Assembly: GCF_000328665.1 (NCBI RefSeq)
Contig: NC_019977.1
Span: 682,001 to 746,000 of the forward strand
From: Methanomethylovorans hollandica DSM 15978
Lineage (GTDB): Archaea > Halobacteriota > Methanosarcinia > Methanosarcinales > Methanosarcinaceae
Reading direction: 5' to 3'
Length of the DNA stretch: 64,000 bases
Of the stretch, positions 15,323 through 24,214 are shown piece after piece; positions within the stretch are counted from its first letter, which is position 1, and every line of letters starts with the position of its first letter. A program made the translations under genes and the position numbers. The notes beneath the pieces are model-generated. The model was not told the origin of the DNA. It did no database searches and worked only from the letters and a program-made list of their open reading frames with translations.

Positions 15323-16585
15323 TTAAGATTTTAGTGAACTTATTAATTTTCCAGTTGAATCATAAAGATAAGCTGTATCACCATCATCATTCCAAACATG
15401 TGCATTATCATCCTTTCCCCAATATAGGTCGGTTGCACTATTGGAACCTTTATTAAGATGAATAATCACCGAAGAACCTGAATTAAAACTAAATGATGGG
15501 AAAACATAATCATGGTTATTACCTTCATCTGTTAATTTCCATCCATTCATATTTACAGGAGATGGGCTCACATTTTTTATTGTAACAGTCTCACCTTTTA
15601 AATCTACATCTATAATTTCAACGGTTCCAACATTTGTGGTAGGTACAGTAGGCGTGGTAGGTACAATAGGTGTGGTAGGTACAATAGGTGTGGCAGGTAC
15701 AATAGGTGTGGTAGGTACAATAGGTGTGGTAGGTGAACTAATAGCATTAGCCCAATCACCAACTATAGGTTTTACACCGCTCCATCCCAGTCCAATTACA
15801 TTATAGTTTGCACCATTTTGGATAAGGAAATTATTTCCGGATGGATTGTATACACCGACTTCATCAATATTGTCACCATTCCAATCACCAACAATTGGAT
15901 TAGTTCCAGACCACCCAAAACCAAATACTTTTGCAGTAGCTGGGTTATTTCCTATAGCCCACTGTCCAGAAGAACTATCATAAACTCCAACATCATCTTT
16001 GTTATCTCCATTCCAATCACCAACTATAGGCTTTACACCTCTCCATCCCAGTCCAATTACATTGTAGTTTGCACCATTTTGGATAAGGAAATTATTTCCG
16101 GATGGATTGTATACACCGACTTCATCAATATTGTCACCATTCCAATCACCAACAATAGGGTTAGTGCCAGACCACCCGAACCCTACAATACGAATACCTG
16201 CTTCCGTATTGAGTGCCCATGTTCCTTTATTATCATAAACTCCAACGTCGTCATCTCCATCACCATCAAAATCTCCAACAACAGGTGTTACGCTGGCCCA
16301 GCCCAGCCCAATGACCTTATATCCATTAGTATCTTTAATTAAAAAATTATTACCGGATGGATTATAGATTCCGACGTCATTTTTACCATCACCATTCCAA
16401 TCACCAACAATAGGATTAGTTCCAGACCACCCAAAACCAAATACTTTTGCAGTAGCTGGGTTATTTCCTACGGCCCATTGACCGTTATCAAATACCCCTA
16501 CTTGATCAGCTGCTTGCACAAACGTGGGTAAAATTGTTAAAAGAATCAAACTCACAACTAATAATTTTAAATTGAAACTCCTCAT
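15323..16585 (-). CDS. Secreted beta-propeller-repeat protein with lamin-tail domain
   Basis: 420 residues. Signal peptide (~1-25, ending FVQAADQ), then about six repeats of ~45-50 residues with the FG-GAP/VCBS-like core VGDWNGDGKNDVGIYNPSGN, whose Asp-x-Asn-x-Asp loops suggest calcium binding. A proline-threonine linker made of TPIVPT units follows, and the C-terminal ~110 residues form a lamin-tail (LTD) domain: VEIIDVDLKGETVTIKN, NMNGWKLTDEGNNH, YWGKDDNAHVWNDDGDTAYL. Likely extracellular, binding a surface ligand or partner. ATG 16585 has AGGTGATG upstream. It shares both repeat type and LTD with its right-hand neighbour, showing a duplication. Confidence 0.8.
   Translation of the reverse strand: MRSFNLKLLVVSLILLTILPTFVQAADQVGVFDNGQWAVGNNPATAKVFGFGWSGTNPIVGDWNGDGKNDVGIYNPSGNNFLIKDTNGYKVIGLGWASVTPVVGDFDGDGDDDVGVYDNKGTWALNTEAGIRIVGFGWSGTNPIVGDWNGDNIDEVGVYNPSGNNFLIQNGANYNVIGLGWRGVKPIVGDWNGDNKDDVGVYDSSSGQWAIGNNPATAKVFGFGWSGTNPIVGDWNGDNIDEVGVYNPSGNNFLIQNGANYNVIGLGWSGVKPIVGDWANAISSPTTPIVPTTPIVPATPIVPTTPIVPTTPTVPTTNVGTVEIIDVDLKGETVTIKNVSPSPVNMNGWKLTDEGNNHDYVFPSFSFNSGSSVIIHLNKGSNSATDLYWGKDDNAHVWNDDGDTAYLYDSTGKLISSLKS
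15752..16180 (-). repeat. Near-identical internal DNA repeats of the propeller gene
   Basis: A stretch from 15752 to about 15930 recurs from 16013 to about 16180 with only a few substitutions (261-base period). A third partial copy with the first copy's 3' part starts near 16396. The high identity at silent positions indicates recent expansion or gene conversion rather than selection on protein alone. Confidence 0.7.
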
Positions 16586-16651
16586 TACATCACCTATTTT
16601 ATATTTTTTTCCGATGTGTTAACATATATTAGTGAGACTATATCTTCTTTG

Positions 16652-16755
16652 CTGTAAAATATGATATTCATATACCTAATTAGAATACAGCATAACTAGG
16701 AAAATACAACACCATGAATCTATACGACTCCAAAGATTATTCTGTCCAGAGTGGT
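16652..16755. repeat. Diverged intergenic repeat, copy 1
   Basis: This spacer segment aligns with 19177-19284 through shared blocks: CT(A/G)TAAAAT, TACCT-x-A-x-TAGAATA, AACTAGGAA, ACC-x-TGAATC-x-ATA-x-GAC and AGATTATT-x-TGTC. It lies just downstream of the metallo-beta-lactamase gene stop. See copy 2. Confidence 0.55.
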
Positions 16756-16769
16756 TTTAATAGACAAGT

Positions 16770-18806
16770 TCATCCCACCAGTGAGTCCACAAGATTTCCA
16801 TTACTGTCATAGAGTGAAGCAGTATCTCCATCGTTATTCCAGAATGGATTCCCACTTCCCCAATATAGCTTAGTTTTAGAGTCTAATCCTTTGGAAGTAT
16901 AGATAGTAACCGTTGCACCTGATTCTAACTGGAAGTAAGGGAAAGTATATGTATGCTTATTACCTTCGTCTTTGATCTTCCAGCCTGTTAGATCCACTGT
17001 AGAAGAACCTGGATTTGTAATAATCACAAATTCATTCCTAAGATCCAGATCAGAAATGTATACAGCATCTTCTGAGGTACTTGTCGTGCTTGTTCCACTT
17101 GAGCCTGTCTTTTCAGTGGTCACTGTGTATCTGGATCCATCCGTTGTAATGGTTATCGTACCGTCGTAATCTGTTCTGTAAACGGTGGATGCACCTTGCA
17201 GTCTTTGTAGTATGTTTGCATGCGGATGTCCATAATCATTACCAGCTCCAACTTCAATAACGCTGATGTCCGGACTAACAGCCGAAATGAATTCATATCC
17301 TGAGGCAGAAGTACTTCCATGATGTCCTACTTTGAGGATATCTACGTCCACATCGTAGCCTGCAGCCATAATGTTTTCCTCGGCTTCGAGGCCAGCATCT
17401 CCCATAAGCAGGAAAGATACGTCTCCATGTGTGATCTTAAGGACCACCGAGTTCTCGTTGAGCTCTTCAGATTGTTCTTTTTTCGGATTAAGTACTCGGA
17501 TCTCTGTACCAGGAGCAAGATTGATGGTTTCCCCTCTTTCTGCCACATGGAAAAGAATGTTCTGTGCATCAATTGCCATCAACATGTTTTCATATGTCTT
17601 TGAAGTGTGTGGGTATCCCGAATCTATGAACTGGCCTACAGGATAATTATTAAGTGTTGTGAGCATTCCCCCTATATGGTCTGCGTGTGGATGAGTTGCA
17701 ACCACATAGTCCAAAGAGGAAATCTTTCGTTCCCTGAGGAATGCAGAAACTGTGTATCCCATGTTGTTTTCACCGGCATCGATCAGCATAGTTTTTCCAC
17801 CATATTCAAGTAGAATGGAATCTCCCTGGCCAACATCGATAAAGTGGACTGTTAAATTACTGTCCTGAACAGGAGAAGGAATTTGCTCAGTCGGTGTTTG
17901 TTGCGTAGGTGGCTGCTCCGGTGAATCTTTGTCTTGTGGCTTGTATATAGTACTTGCATCGATCCAACTACCTATAACGGGTGTGACTCTTGACCAACCA
18001 AGACCGATTACATCAAATCCGTTCTCTGTCTGGATTAGGAAATTATTACCAGCTGTGTTGTAAATGCCTACTTCAAAAATACCATCACCGTTCCAATCGC
18101 CTACGATCGGTTCAGTACCTGCCCATCCAAAACCCACGATTTCAGCGGAATTGGTATCAGTGTTCCACAAAGCCCAGGTACCTGCGTTGTTGTATACTCC
18201 GACCTCATCGGCTCCATCACCATTCCAGTCACCTACAACAGGAGTAACACCCGTCCATCCAAGACCTATTATATCAAATCCACTGCCTTTCTGAAGCAGG
18301 AAGTTATTACCTCTTCTATTGTATATTCCCACTTCAGTAACATCATCCCCATCCCAATCACCTACAACTGGCTCGGTGCCTACCCATCCGAAGCCCACAA
18401 TGTCAGCGGAATTGGTATCAGTGTTCCACAAAGCCCAAGTGCCTTCTGTGTTATACACACCAACCTCGTCAGCTCTATCACCATTCCAATTCCCTACTAC
18501 AGGTATCACACCTGTCCATCCTAATCCAATCACCTTGTACCCATTGGCATCTTGAATCACGAAGTTTTTTCCTGAAGGGTTGTAAACTCCTACTTCCTCT
18601 TTTCCATCACCATTCCAATCTCCTACCATTGGTTTGGTGTTTATCCATCCAAATCCAAATATAGTTGCAGTAGCCGGATCGTTTCCTACAGCCCACTGAC
18701 CGTTGTCAAATACTCCCACTTCATCTGCTGATCCAATTCCTGAAGTCATTACAATAAAAAGCAGTAATATAGACAAACAAATTAATCTATTCAGTTTGAT
18801 TTGCAT
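16770..18806 (-). CDS. Secreted propeller-repeat, metallo-beta-lactamase and lamin-tail protein
   Basis: 678 residues from ATG 18806, which follows GGTGTTAAAA; a GTG/ATG four codons upstream is less likely. Domains: signal peptide (MQIKLNRLICLS..., nearly the same as in the surface protein at 2146-4524), about six FG-GAP/VCBS-like repeats (~30-300) with DWNGDGKEEVGVY cores, a linker rich in Pro/Gln, a ComEC/Rec2-type metallo-beta-lactamase domain (~325-560) and a C-terminal lamin-tail domain (~575-678). In the hydrolase, LTVHFIDVGQGDSILL, the metal motif THPHADHIGG, MGDAGLEAE and KVGHHGSTSA are all intact, so it should bind two metals. ComEC-like relatives cut DNA or act as phosphodiesterases; here it would act outside the cell. 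Confidence 0.82.
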   Translation of the reverse strand: MQIKLNRLICLSILLLFIVMTSGIGSADEVGVFDNGQWAVGNDPATATIFGFGWINTKPMVGDWNGDGKEEVGVYNPSGKNFVIQDANGYKVIGLGWTGVIPVVGNWNGDRADEVGVYNTEGTWALWNTDTNSADIVGFGWVGTEPVVGDWDGDDVTEVGIYNRRGNNFLLQKGSGFDIIGLGWTGVTPVVGDWNGDGADEVGVYNNAGTWALWNTDTNSAEIVGFGWAGTEPIVGDWNGDGIFEVGIYNTAGNNFLIQTENGFDVIGLGWSRVTPVIGSWIDASTIYKPQDKDSPEQPPTQQTPTEQIPSPVQDSNLTVHFIDVGQGDSILLEYGGKTMLIDAGENNMGYTVSAFLRERKISSLDYVVATHPHADHIGGMLTTLNNYPVGQFIDSGYPHTSKTYENMLMAIDAQNILFHVAERGETINLAPGTEIRVLNPKKEQSEELNENSVVLKITHGDVSFLLMGDAGLEAEENIMAAGYDVDVDILKVGHHGSTSASGYEFISAVSPDISVIEVGAGNDYGHPHANILQRLQGASTVYRTDYDGTITITTDGSRYTVTTEKTGSSGTSTTSTSEDAVYISDLDLRNEFVIITNPGSSTVDLTGWKIKDEGNKHTYTFPYFQLESGATVTIYTSKGLDSKTKLYWGSGNPFWNNDGDTASLYDSNGNLVDSLVG

Positions 18807-19176
18807 TTTTAACACCACTCTATAATAATATCAAATATGATCTGGGATTGTTTTTCCTAGAATACTCAATTAGAGTTGTAAGTGAGTAGTATTTAAACTT
18901 TTTTTAAATGAAAGAGACTAATAGATATATTAAAATAGTGATTAATGTTTCTGGCTACTCAATTGATAATTATAAGTTTACAATGGATAGCATTTAATAT
19001 CTACAATATAAGAAACAAAGTTCCCCCATCATAATTCAACATTTTTCTCTGCCTGCTCTACTTTATTGAAATAATGCGCGCACCAACGTTGGCAGGTGTG
19101 CGTCCTAAATGAAGTCAGCTAAACCTTCAGTTAAGTCTTCTTTTAGTACTGTTTTTTCGGCAGCTCCTCTATTGTA

Positions 19177-19284
19177 CTATAAAATGATAGTCCTGTACCT
19201 TACTAGAATATTGTGAACAAAACTAGGAAGCTATAGGACCGTGAATCGATATGACCTGTTAGAAGATTATTTTGTCGATAGTGA
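19177..19284. repeat. Diverged intergenic repeat, copy 2
   Basis: Homologous to 16652-16755 (see that entry). It lies ~370 bases upstream of the metallo-beta-lactamase gene in the 18840-19600 spacer. That spacer also has a strong hairpin CGCGCACC-10-GGTGTGCG (19077-19102), a TATA-like GTTTAAATAC (minus strand, ~18890) and a short minus-strand coding trace at 19356-19442 with CDLCGSEYDANIHLYVGNC. Together these suggest a decayed third unit of a tandem duplication. Confidence 0.5.
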
Positions 19285-19519
19285 AAATGCTACTTCAAAT
19301 TTATGGTGACATAAAAAACAGAGGTTTAGTCAGAATCCTCTCTTGCAATTCACAATTATCCTCTTCTCATTCCGGTTTCTTCACAGTTTCCCACATAAAG
19401 ATGAATGTTGGCATCATATTCACTTCCACAAAGGTCACATCCTTAGTCACTAGATTCAATTTTAGTAAAAATATGTGATATCGTGCGTGATTTCAATCCT
19501 TCTTGTATGATTAAGTGAA

Positions 19520-19557
19520 TGTAACGTTTTATTTATTCGATATGTAGAGACGTTACA
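19520..19557. promoter_or_regulatory. Inverted repeat upstream of the orphan TerS-like gene
   Basis: TGTAACGT (19520-19527) and ACGTTACA (19550-19557) are perfect inverted copies separated by 22 bases. They lie just upstream of a TATA-like AATTTAAAC (19569 onward) and the gene start at 19602. May be an operator or a remnant of an integration site. Confidence 0.35.
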
Positions 19558-19601
19558 ACATTGCAAATAAATTTAAACTAGCAAACCTATAAGGAGTAAA
19601 C

Positions 19602-20006
19602 ATGACTTTATCAAAAACCAGCCGTCTTAAGGTGTCCACGGTATTTAAGAGGGGCACCGCACTTGAATTGAGAAGAGACGGCCACACACTACAAGAAATA
19701 GCCGATAGGTTAGAATGTTCTCGGTCATATGTATACAAACTAATATCATCATCACTTATTGAACTGTCTAAACAATCACATCAGGCAGTTGTGGAACTCA
19801 GAGAACTTGAAAGCATGCGATTAGATGCACTCTGGGAGCAAGCATACACAAAAGCCATGAATGGAGACCTGGCAGCCATAAACACATGTGTAAGGATAAG
19901 CGAACGTAGGTCCAAGTTATGGGGGTTGGATGGAGTTCAGAAACTGGAACATTCAGGCGGGGTTACAATATCGTTGCAATTGGCAGACTGTAGTAAAAGG
20001 GAGTAA
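19602..20006 (+). CDS. HTH protein resembling a phage terminase small subunit
   Basis: 134 residues starting MTLSKTSRLKVSTVFKRGTA with AAGGAG upstream. Residues ~20-50 (ELRRDGHTLQEIADRLECSR) form a helix-turn-helix of the homeodomain/Hin type, followed by YVYKLISSSLIEL and a long alpha-helical part (LESMRLDALWEQAYTKAMNG, DLAAINTCVRISERRSKLWG) very like the oligomerisation and ATP-site-proximal segments of phage TerS-like proteins. No large terminase or structural gene is nearby; it lies ~260 bases from tRNA-Ala, a common integration neighbourhood. Probably a leftover of an excised or decayed virus. The 20007-20266 spacer shows no further gene. Confidence 0.6.
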   Translation: MTLSKTSRLKVSTVFKRGTALELRRDGHTLQEIADRLECSRSYVYKLISSSLIELSKQSHQAVVELRELESMRLDALWEQAYTKAMNGDLAAINTCVRISERRSKLWGLDGVQKLEHSGGVTISLQLADCSKRE

Positions 20007-20266
20007 CTTACACTAGGGCAGGGGCAAAATTGGGCGCATGGTGATGTTTTCACATTGGGGTTAAGGTGTTTGTACCTATTTGTGATAATATCGTGTCCAG
20101 TGGCATCCTGCGAGCTCCAAGTATAGAAGAAGTGATATATACCTTATTTTCCATGCTGTTGTCTGTGAAGATATCACTGGTTAAGTTCATTTTCAACTTA
20201 GCACAAATATTATACAAGAAGAGTGTAAAAAACAATATCAGATTAGGACTATCTAAAGTTTTTTTA

Positions 20267-20338
20267 TGGACCGGTCGGGAATTGAACCCGAGGCCTCTAC
20301 CATGCCAAGGTAGCGATCTTCCCCTGATCTACCGGCCC
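20267..20338 (-). tRNA. tRNA-Ala (GGC)
   Basis: On the minus strand GGGCCGG...CCGGTCC forms the acceptor stem (one G-U pair), with discriminator A. The anticodon arm is CTACC-TTGGCAT-GGTAG, giving anticodon GGC, and the T arm is CGGGTTCAATTCCCG. CCA is not encoded. No intron is visible. Confidence 0.95.
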
Positions 20339-20512
20339 ATAGTGAGCAACCTAACTTTACAGCATTAAAGATAAATGTATCGGTAGAAACTTAGCGTAAA
20401 CTGGAATGTCAACAAAATTGTGTAATTTACCTAAGTTCCAAAGCGAAATGTTAAAGTACCTGTATGCGTATTTGGTGTGTCGCGTGATGCACTGTATCAT
20501 GCTTCAACAGAT

Positions 20513-20586
20513 GGGCCCGTAGCTTAGCCCGGTGGAGCGCACGGCTGATAACCGTGAGGTCCTGCGTTCGAATCGCAGCGGGCCCA
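20513..20586 (+). tRNA. tRNA-Ile (GAT)
   Basis: Acceptor stem GGGCCCG/CGGGCCC with discriminator A, D arm with AGCCCGGT, anticodon arm CACGG-CTGATAA-CCGTG (anticodon GAT) and T arm CTGCGTTCGAATCGCAG. It is 174 bases from the divergently oriented tRNA-Ala. CCA is not encoded. Confidence 0.95.
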
Positions 20587-20856
20587 CTTTTCAAATATCT
20601 CTTTTCACTTTTTTTGAACATATTTGTTAATGGTATAGTTCTTATAAGCGAATAATCCGTCATCATTATTTTTTATGTTATTTTTTGTTCGTGAGTAAAA
20701 ACCTTTGTTTATCTGGAACCTTATCAAAAGTGCTCATAATTATGAGATTTTCATATACATTTTATATATATAACTTATTTGGATTAACCTTATTACTGAA
20801 TATTGATAATCTACAGTATAACGTTCTATAAAATAGTACTACAGTATGGTGATACT

Positions 20857-21231
20857 ATGAATAACGGAAAAACGGAAAAGATCAGTGAACGAGAACTTGA
20901 AATGGTGGAACTTTTACATAAACTGAACATGAATCGTTCAGTTGCCCTTGTTCTTGCCTGTCTCTCAACAGGTGAGGAAGTTACCTCGAGGTTAATTGAA
21001 AAGAAAGCAGGTCTCAGACAACCTGAAGTAAGCATTGCAATGAGATATCTTTGCGACAACGATTGGATAAATGTCCGTGAAGACAAGAACACAGGAGGTA
21101 AAGGCAGACCTGTGAAGCTCTACAAGCTGGTCTTTCCTCTGGAACATATCATACAGAGTATCGAAAGTGATGTGATGTATCAGAAATTGTCGGTGCTTGA
21201 AAGCATAGAAAGGCTAAAAAACCTGACATAA
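20857..21231 (+). CDS. Winged-helix transcriptional regulator
   Basis: 124 residues from ATG 20857, preceded by GGTGAT; an upstream in-frame ATG at 20803 lacks a site. After a short basic head, NMNRSVALVLACLSTGEEV, TSRLIEKKAGLRQPEVSIAM and RYLCDNDWINVREDKNTGGK form a MarR/TrmB-like winged helix: recognition helix LRQPEVSIAMRYL and a wing with GGKGRPVKLYKL. The remainder is a dimerisation helix (HIIQSIESDVMYQKLS). It is a single gene with a terminator behind it. Similar archaeal regulators respond to small molecules or redox state, but none is suggested here. Confidence 0.75.
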   Translation: MNNGKTEKISERELEMVELLHKLNMNRSVALVLACLSTGEEVTSRLIEKKAGLRQPEVSIAMRYLCDNDWINVREDKNTGGKGRPVKLYKLVFPLEHIIQSIESDVMYQKLSVLESIERLKNLT

Positions 21232-21264
21232 ACTTTTTAATGTCAGCATTTTTTGTATATCAAA

Positions 21265-21296
21265 TCAGGTTTTTTAAACCTGAGGTCTCTGTTTTT
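21265..21296 (+). terminator. Stem-loop terminator after the regulator gene
   Basis: TCAGGTTT-TTT-AAACCTGA (21265-21283) followed by GGTCTCTGTTTTT. It stands 34 bases after the regulator stop and separates it from the dehydratase gene. Confidence 0.5.
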
Positions 21297-21396
21297 CGGT
21301 GAACTCTGTTCCTTCATCGAAGATTTTATGAAACATCAGATCATGAAGTAAACTGTCTAATTATTGCAATTCAATATCATATACGGAGTTTTTTTC

Positions 21397-22638
21397 TTGG
21401 GCACTATTAGCGAGAAAATATTTAGTCGGGCATCGGGTCAAGATGCAAAAGCCGATGATTTTGTTATGGCAAAGGTAGATTATGCGATGGCACATGATGG
21501 TACGAGCATACTGGCTGTCCGTGCATTTAAAGAGATGGGAGTCCGTTCGGTGTGGGATCCATCCAGGATAGTGATACCATTTGATCATCTTGTACCTGCA
21601 AACAATGAGAGCACAGCTTCGTTGCAGTTTGATATCCGTAAATGGATCTCAGAGCAGGGAATAGAACATTTCTATGATGTCGGGAATGGTATATGCCACC
21701 AGGTATTGCCGGAACAAGGTTTTGCGCTTCCCGGTAAACTTATTGTAGGTGCGGATTCTCATTCATGTACCTATGGGGCATTCGGGGCCTTTGGTACGGG
21801 AGTCGGTGCAACTGATATGGCCGAGATATTTGCTGCCGGAGAACTTTGGTTCAAAGTTCCTCAGACAATAAAAGTTACATGTCAGGGTTCTTTGGGACAA
21901 TACATTACACCAAAGGATCTGACTCTGCACATTGTAGGCAAAGTAGGTGCTGATGGTGCGACATATAAAGCAATGGAATTCTATGGGCAGACGATCTCCG
22001 AACTTTCGATGTCTGGCAGAATGACACTCTGTAATATGGCAATAGAGATGGGTGCCAAAGCAGGCATCGTTCCTGCTGATAAGACCACTTTTGATTATCT
22101 CCGGGGCAGGGCAGTTGAGGGATATGAACCTGTATATGCAGATGAAGATGCAAGTTATGTTAAGGAATTTATAATAAATGTCTCGGATCTGGAACCCCAG
22201 GTTGCTCTCCCTCATCAGGTAGATAATGTGGTAGGTATCTCTGAAGTTCCCCAGACGAAGGTCGATCAGGTATTCATAGGCACGTGCACTAATGGAAGGC
22301 TTGAGGACCTGGACCTTGCTGCTCAGGTCCTGAAGGATGAAAAGGTGGCTGTAAGAACAATTATCATCCCGGCTTCAAGAGAAGTGATGAAAGAAGCTTC
22401 GATGAATGGCACACTTGCTATACTGCTTGAGGCAGGGGCTACTATTGGAATGCCAGGTTGTGGTCCATGTCTGGGTGGACACATGGGGGTCATAGCTAAA
22501 GATGAAGTGTGCTTGTCTACTGCTAACCGCAATTTCAGAGGACGCATGGGTGCCGGTGGTTTGATATATCTGGTATCTCCCGCGACCGCTGCAGCATCAG
22601 CAATTAATGGTTATATCACCGATCCCCGGGAAATATGA
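21397..22638 (+). CDS. Aconitase-family dehydratase large subunit (LeuC or HacA)
   Basis: This [4Fe-4S] enzyme subunit isomerises 3-isopropylmalate (leucine path) or hydrates cis-homoaconitate (coenzyme B path). The start is best placed at TTG 21397, preceded by GGAG at 9 bases, giving [15 protein letters not shown] and 413 residues. Visible family signatures are [56 protein letters not shown] and [13 protein letters not shown], whose three cysteines hold the cluster. Large subunits alone do not tell leucine from coenzyme B function; the small subunit is not in this window. It is followed by a small gene on the same strand 13 bases later. Confidence 0.85.
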   Translation: MGTISEKIFSRASGQDAKADDFVMAKVDYAMAHDGTSILAVRAFKEMGVRSVWDPSRIVIPFDHLVPANNESTASLQFDIRKWISEQGIEHFYDVGNGICHQVLPEQGFALPGKLIVGADSHSCTYGAFGAFGTGVGATDMAEIFAAGELWFKVPQTIKVTCQGSLGQYITPKDLTLHIVGKVGADGATYKAMEFYGQTISELSMSGRMTLCNMAIEMGAKAGIVPADKTTFDYLRGRAVEGYEPVYADEDASYVKEFIINVSDLEPQVALPHQVDNVVGISEVPQTKVDQVFIGTCTNGRLEDLDLAAQVLKDEKVAVRTIIIPASREVMKEASMNGTLAILLEAGATIGMPGCGPCLGGHMGVIAKDEVCLSTANRNFRGRMGAGGLIYLVSPATAAASAINGYITDPREI

Positions 22639-22651
22639 AGGAAGTGATTTA

Positions 22652-22858
22652 TTGACAGAGGACATCGACAAAGATAGGATACTTCATTTGATGGAACACT
22701 GGATAGAGCACAACGAAAGCCACTTGAAAAATTTCAATGAGTGGAGCAAAAAGATCGGAGAAGCAGGGTATGAGGACGTGGCGGCAAACATCCTTGAAGC
22801 CGCCGGGAAAATGGAAGAATGTAATCAAAAGCTGCAGCAGGCAAAAGACAGTATCTGA
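22652..22858 (+). CDS. Small helical protein (DUF8180-like)
   Basis: 68 residues from TTG 22652 (MTEDIDKDRILHLMEHW), with GGAAGTGAT upstream. The pattern HLMEHWIEHNESHLKNFNEW followed by EAGYEDVAANILEAA and KMEECNQKL is a two-to-three-helix bundle rich in His, Trp and Glu that I associate with a small conserved family often found near nickel/cobalt uptake or hydrogenase genes, and in methanogens in other contexts. The three histidines (HxxxHWxxHNxxH) could bind metal. It is likely cotranscribed with the dehydratase gene. Confidence 0.6.
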   Translation: MTEDIDKDRILHLMEHWIEHNESHLKNFNEWSKKIGEAGYEDVAANILEAAGKMEECNQKLQQAKDSI

Positions 22859-22922
22859 TGGAAACGTTTCTTTATCAATAATTCTGGATATGCCCGCAAC
22901 ATTGTCCTTCCATATTCTCTGT

Positions 22923-24170
22923 CTATCTGCCAAGTTCGGCATGGGCTCTGGCAAGATGGCCTGCCGCCTGAGCCGCAATGAGTGAGATCTCGCCTGCAAG
23001 AACCCCTGCAGCAACGATCTCTGCAAATTTTTTGGAATTAGAACCGGATGGTTCTCCAGGTCCATGCACACCCAGCAGATTCAGGCAATCTTTCTGGGTT
23101 CCCAGGCCGGTGCCTCCTCCGACAGTACCTACGGGCAAAGCAGGCAATGTCACTGAACAATAAAGGTCTCCATTGCTTGTTACTTCTATTGTTGTAATTG
23201 CTGTGCTCCCTTCTACTACATGGGCTGCGTCCTGTCCGCAGGCCAGGAACAATGCTGCTACTATATTGGCGGCATGAGCGTTGAAGCCTAGTGCTCCGGC
23301 ACGCGCGGACCCCAGCAGGTTCTTACGGTAATTGACATCTGCCATGGTCTTTGGATTGCATTTCAGTTTTTCAGATACTATTTTTGCCGGGATGATCGTA
23401 TCAGCTATAACTGTCTTCCCGCGTCCAAGTATTGTATTGATGGCCGCTGGCTTCTTGTCAATGCACATATTACCTGAAAGGGATACAGGTATAGCGCCAA
23501 ACTCGTCCTGTATAAAATGCGTTACAGCTTCTGTCGCAATGGTCACCATATTCATTCCCATAGCATCTTTGGTATCAAATACGAATCTTAAATATACTGT
23601 ATTTCCTGTAACGTAAGGCTCCACCGCCAATAATTTCCCGAAACGTGTGGTTTCTTCTGCCTTCTCTTTCATCTGAGCAAATATCTCAGGCATGTTGATC
23701 CAATCAATGAATACCTTCACTTGGACAACATCAGCAAGTTTGAATACAGGTGCCCTGGTCATCACATCCTGGAAGATGCGCACATTTGTCCCTCCGGAGC
23801 TGCTGATAGCTGAACATCCTCTGTTAGCGCTCGCTACTAGTGCTCCTTCAGTAGTTGCAAGGGGTAGGTAGAAATCTCCCTGGGCGAATTCACCATTGAT
23901 TTTCAGAGGGCCTGCTATCCCAAGGGGTATCTGCACAGCTCCTATCATGTTCTCTATGTTACGTTTGGTCGCTGCCTCAGCATCAAGTGTGTAATGCTGT
24001 ATATTTTCGAACCTCGTCCCAGTGATCTCTTCAAGTGCATTCCTGCGGATAGCTATCGCTGAGTCCACATCCTCAACTACTTTGTCTATGTTTCGGAATG
24101 CTATTTCTCCCGCAACTACTTTTTGCAGGACCCCTTTTTCATCGTTTTCTGTTTTTTCTTTACCCGACAT
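22923..24170 (-). CDS. hmgA: Hydroxymethylglutaryl-CoA reductase, class I
   Basis: NADPH-dependent reduction of HMG-CoA to mevalonate, the committed step for archaeal isoprenoid lipids. 415 residues from ATG 24170 with AGGTGA upstream; GTG 24179 is an alternative. Class I signatures are visible: ENMIGAVQIPLGIAGP, ATTEGALVASANRGC (catalytic Glu), DAMGMNMVTIATEAV, the Lys in GNMCIDKKPAA, FLACGQDAAHVVE (Asp), VGTVGGGTGLGTQ (nucleotide loop) and the C-terminal AGHLARAHAELG with the catalytic His. Length and ends are normal. It converges with the small gene on its left and is separated by ~45 bases from the DsrE-like gene upstream. Confidence 0.97.
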   Translation of the reverse strand: MSGKEKTENDEKGVLQKVVAGEIAFRNIDKVVEDVDSAIAIRRNALEEITGTRFENIQHYTLDAEAATKRNIENMIGAVQIPLGIAGPLKINGEFAQGDFYLPLATTEGALVASANRGCSAISSSGGTNVRIFQDVMTRAPVFKLADVVQVKVFIDWINMPEIFAQMKEKAEETTRFGKLLAVEPYVTGNTVYLRFVFDTKDAMGMNMVTIATEAVTHFIQDEFGAIPVSLSGNMCIDKKPAAINTILGRGKTVIADTIIPAKIVSEKLKCNPKTMADVNYRKNLLGSARAGALGFNAHAANIVAALFLACGQDAAHVVEGSTAITTIEVTSNGDLYCSVTLPALPVGTVGGGTGLGTQKDCLNLLGVHGPGEPSGSNSKKFAEIVAAGVLAGEISLIAAQAAGHLARAHAELGR

Positions 24171-24214
24171 GAAGGTCACCTATTATTCATTTTACTATTA
24201 TATGTGTAGTTATT

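Noticed and set aside
15818-16342. Plus-strand open frame across the propeller repeats
   Set aside because: Purely a shadow of repeated codons; the opposite frame has signal peptide, repeats and lamin tail.
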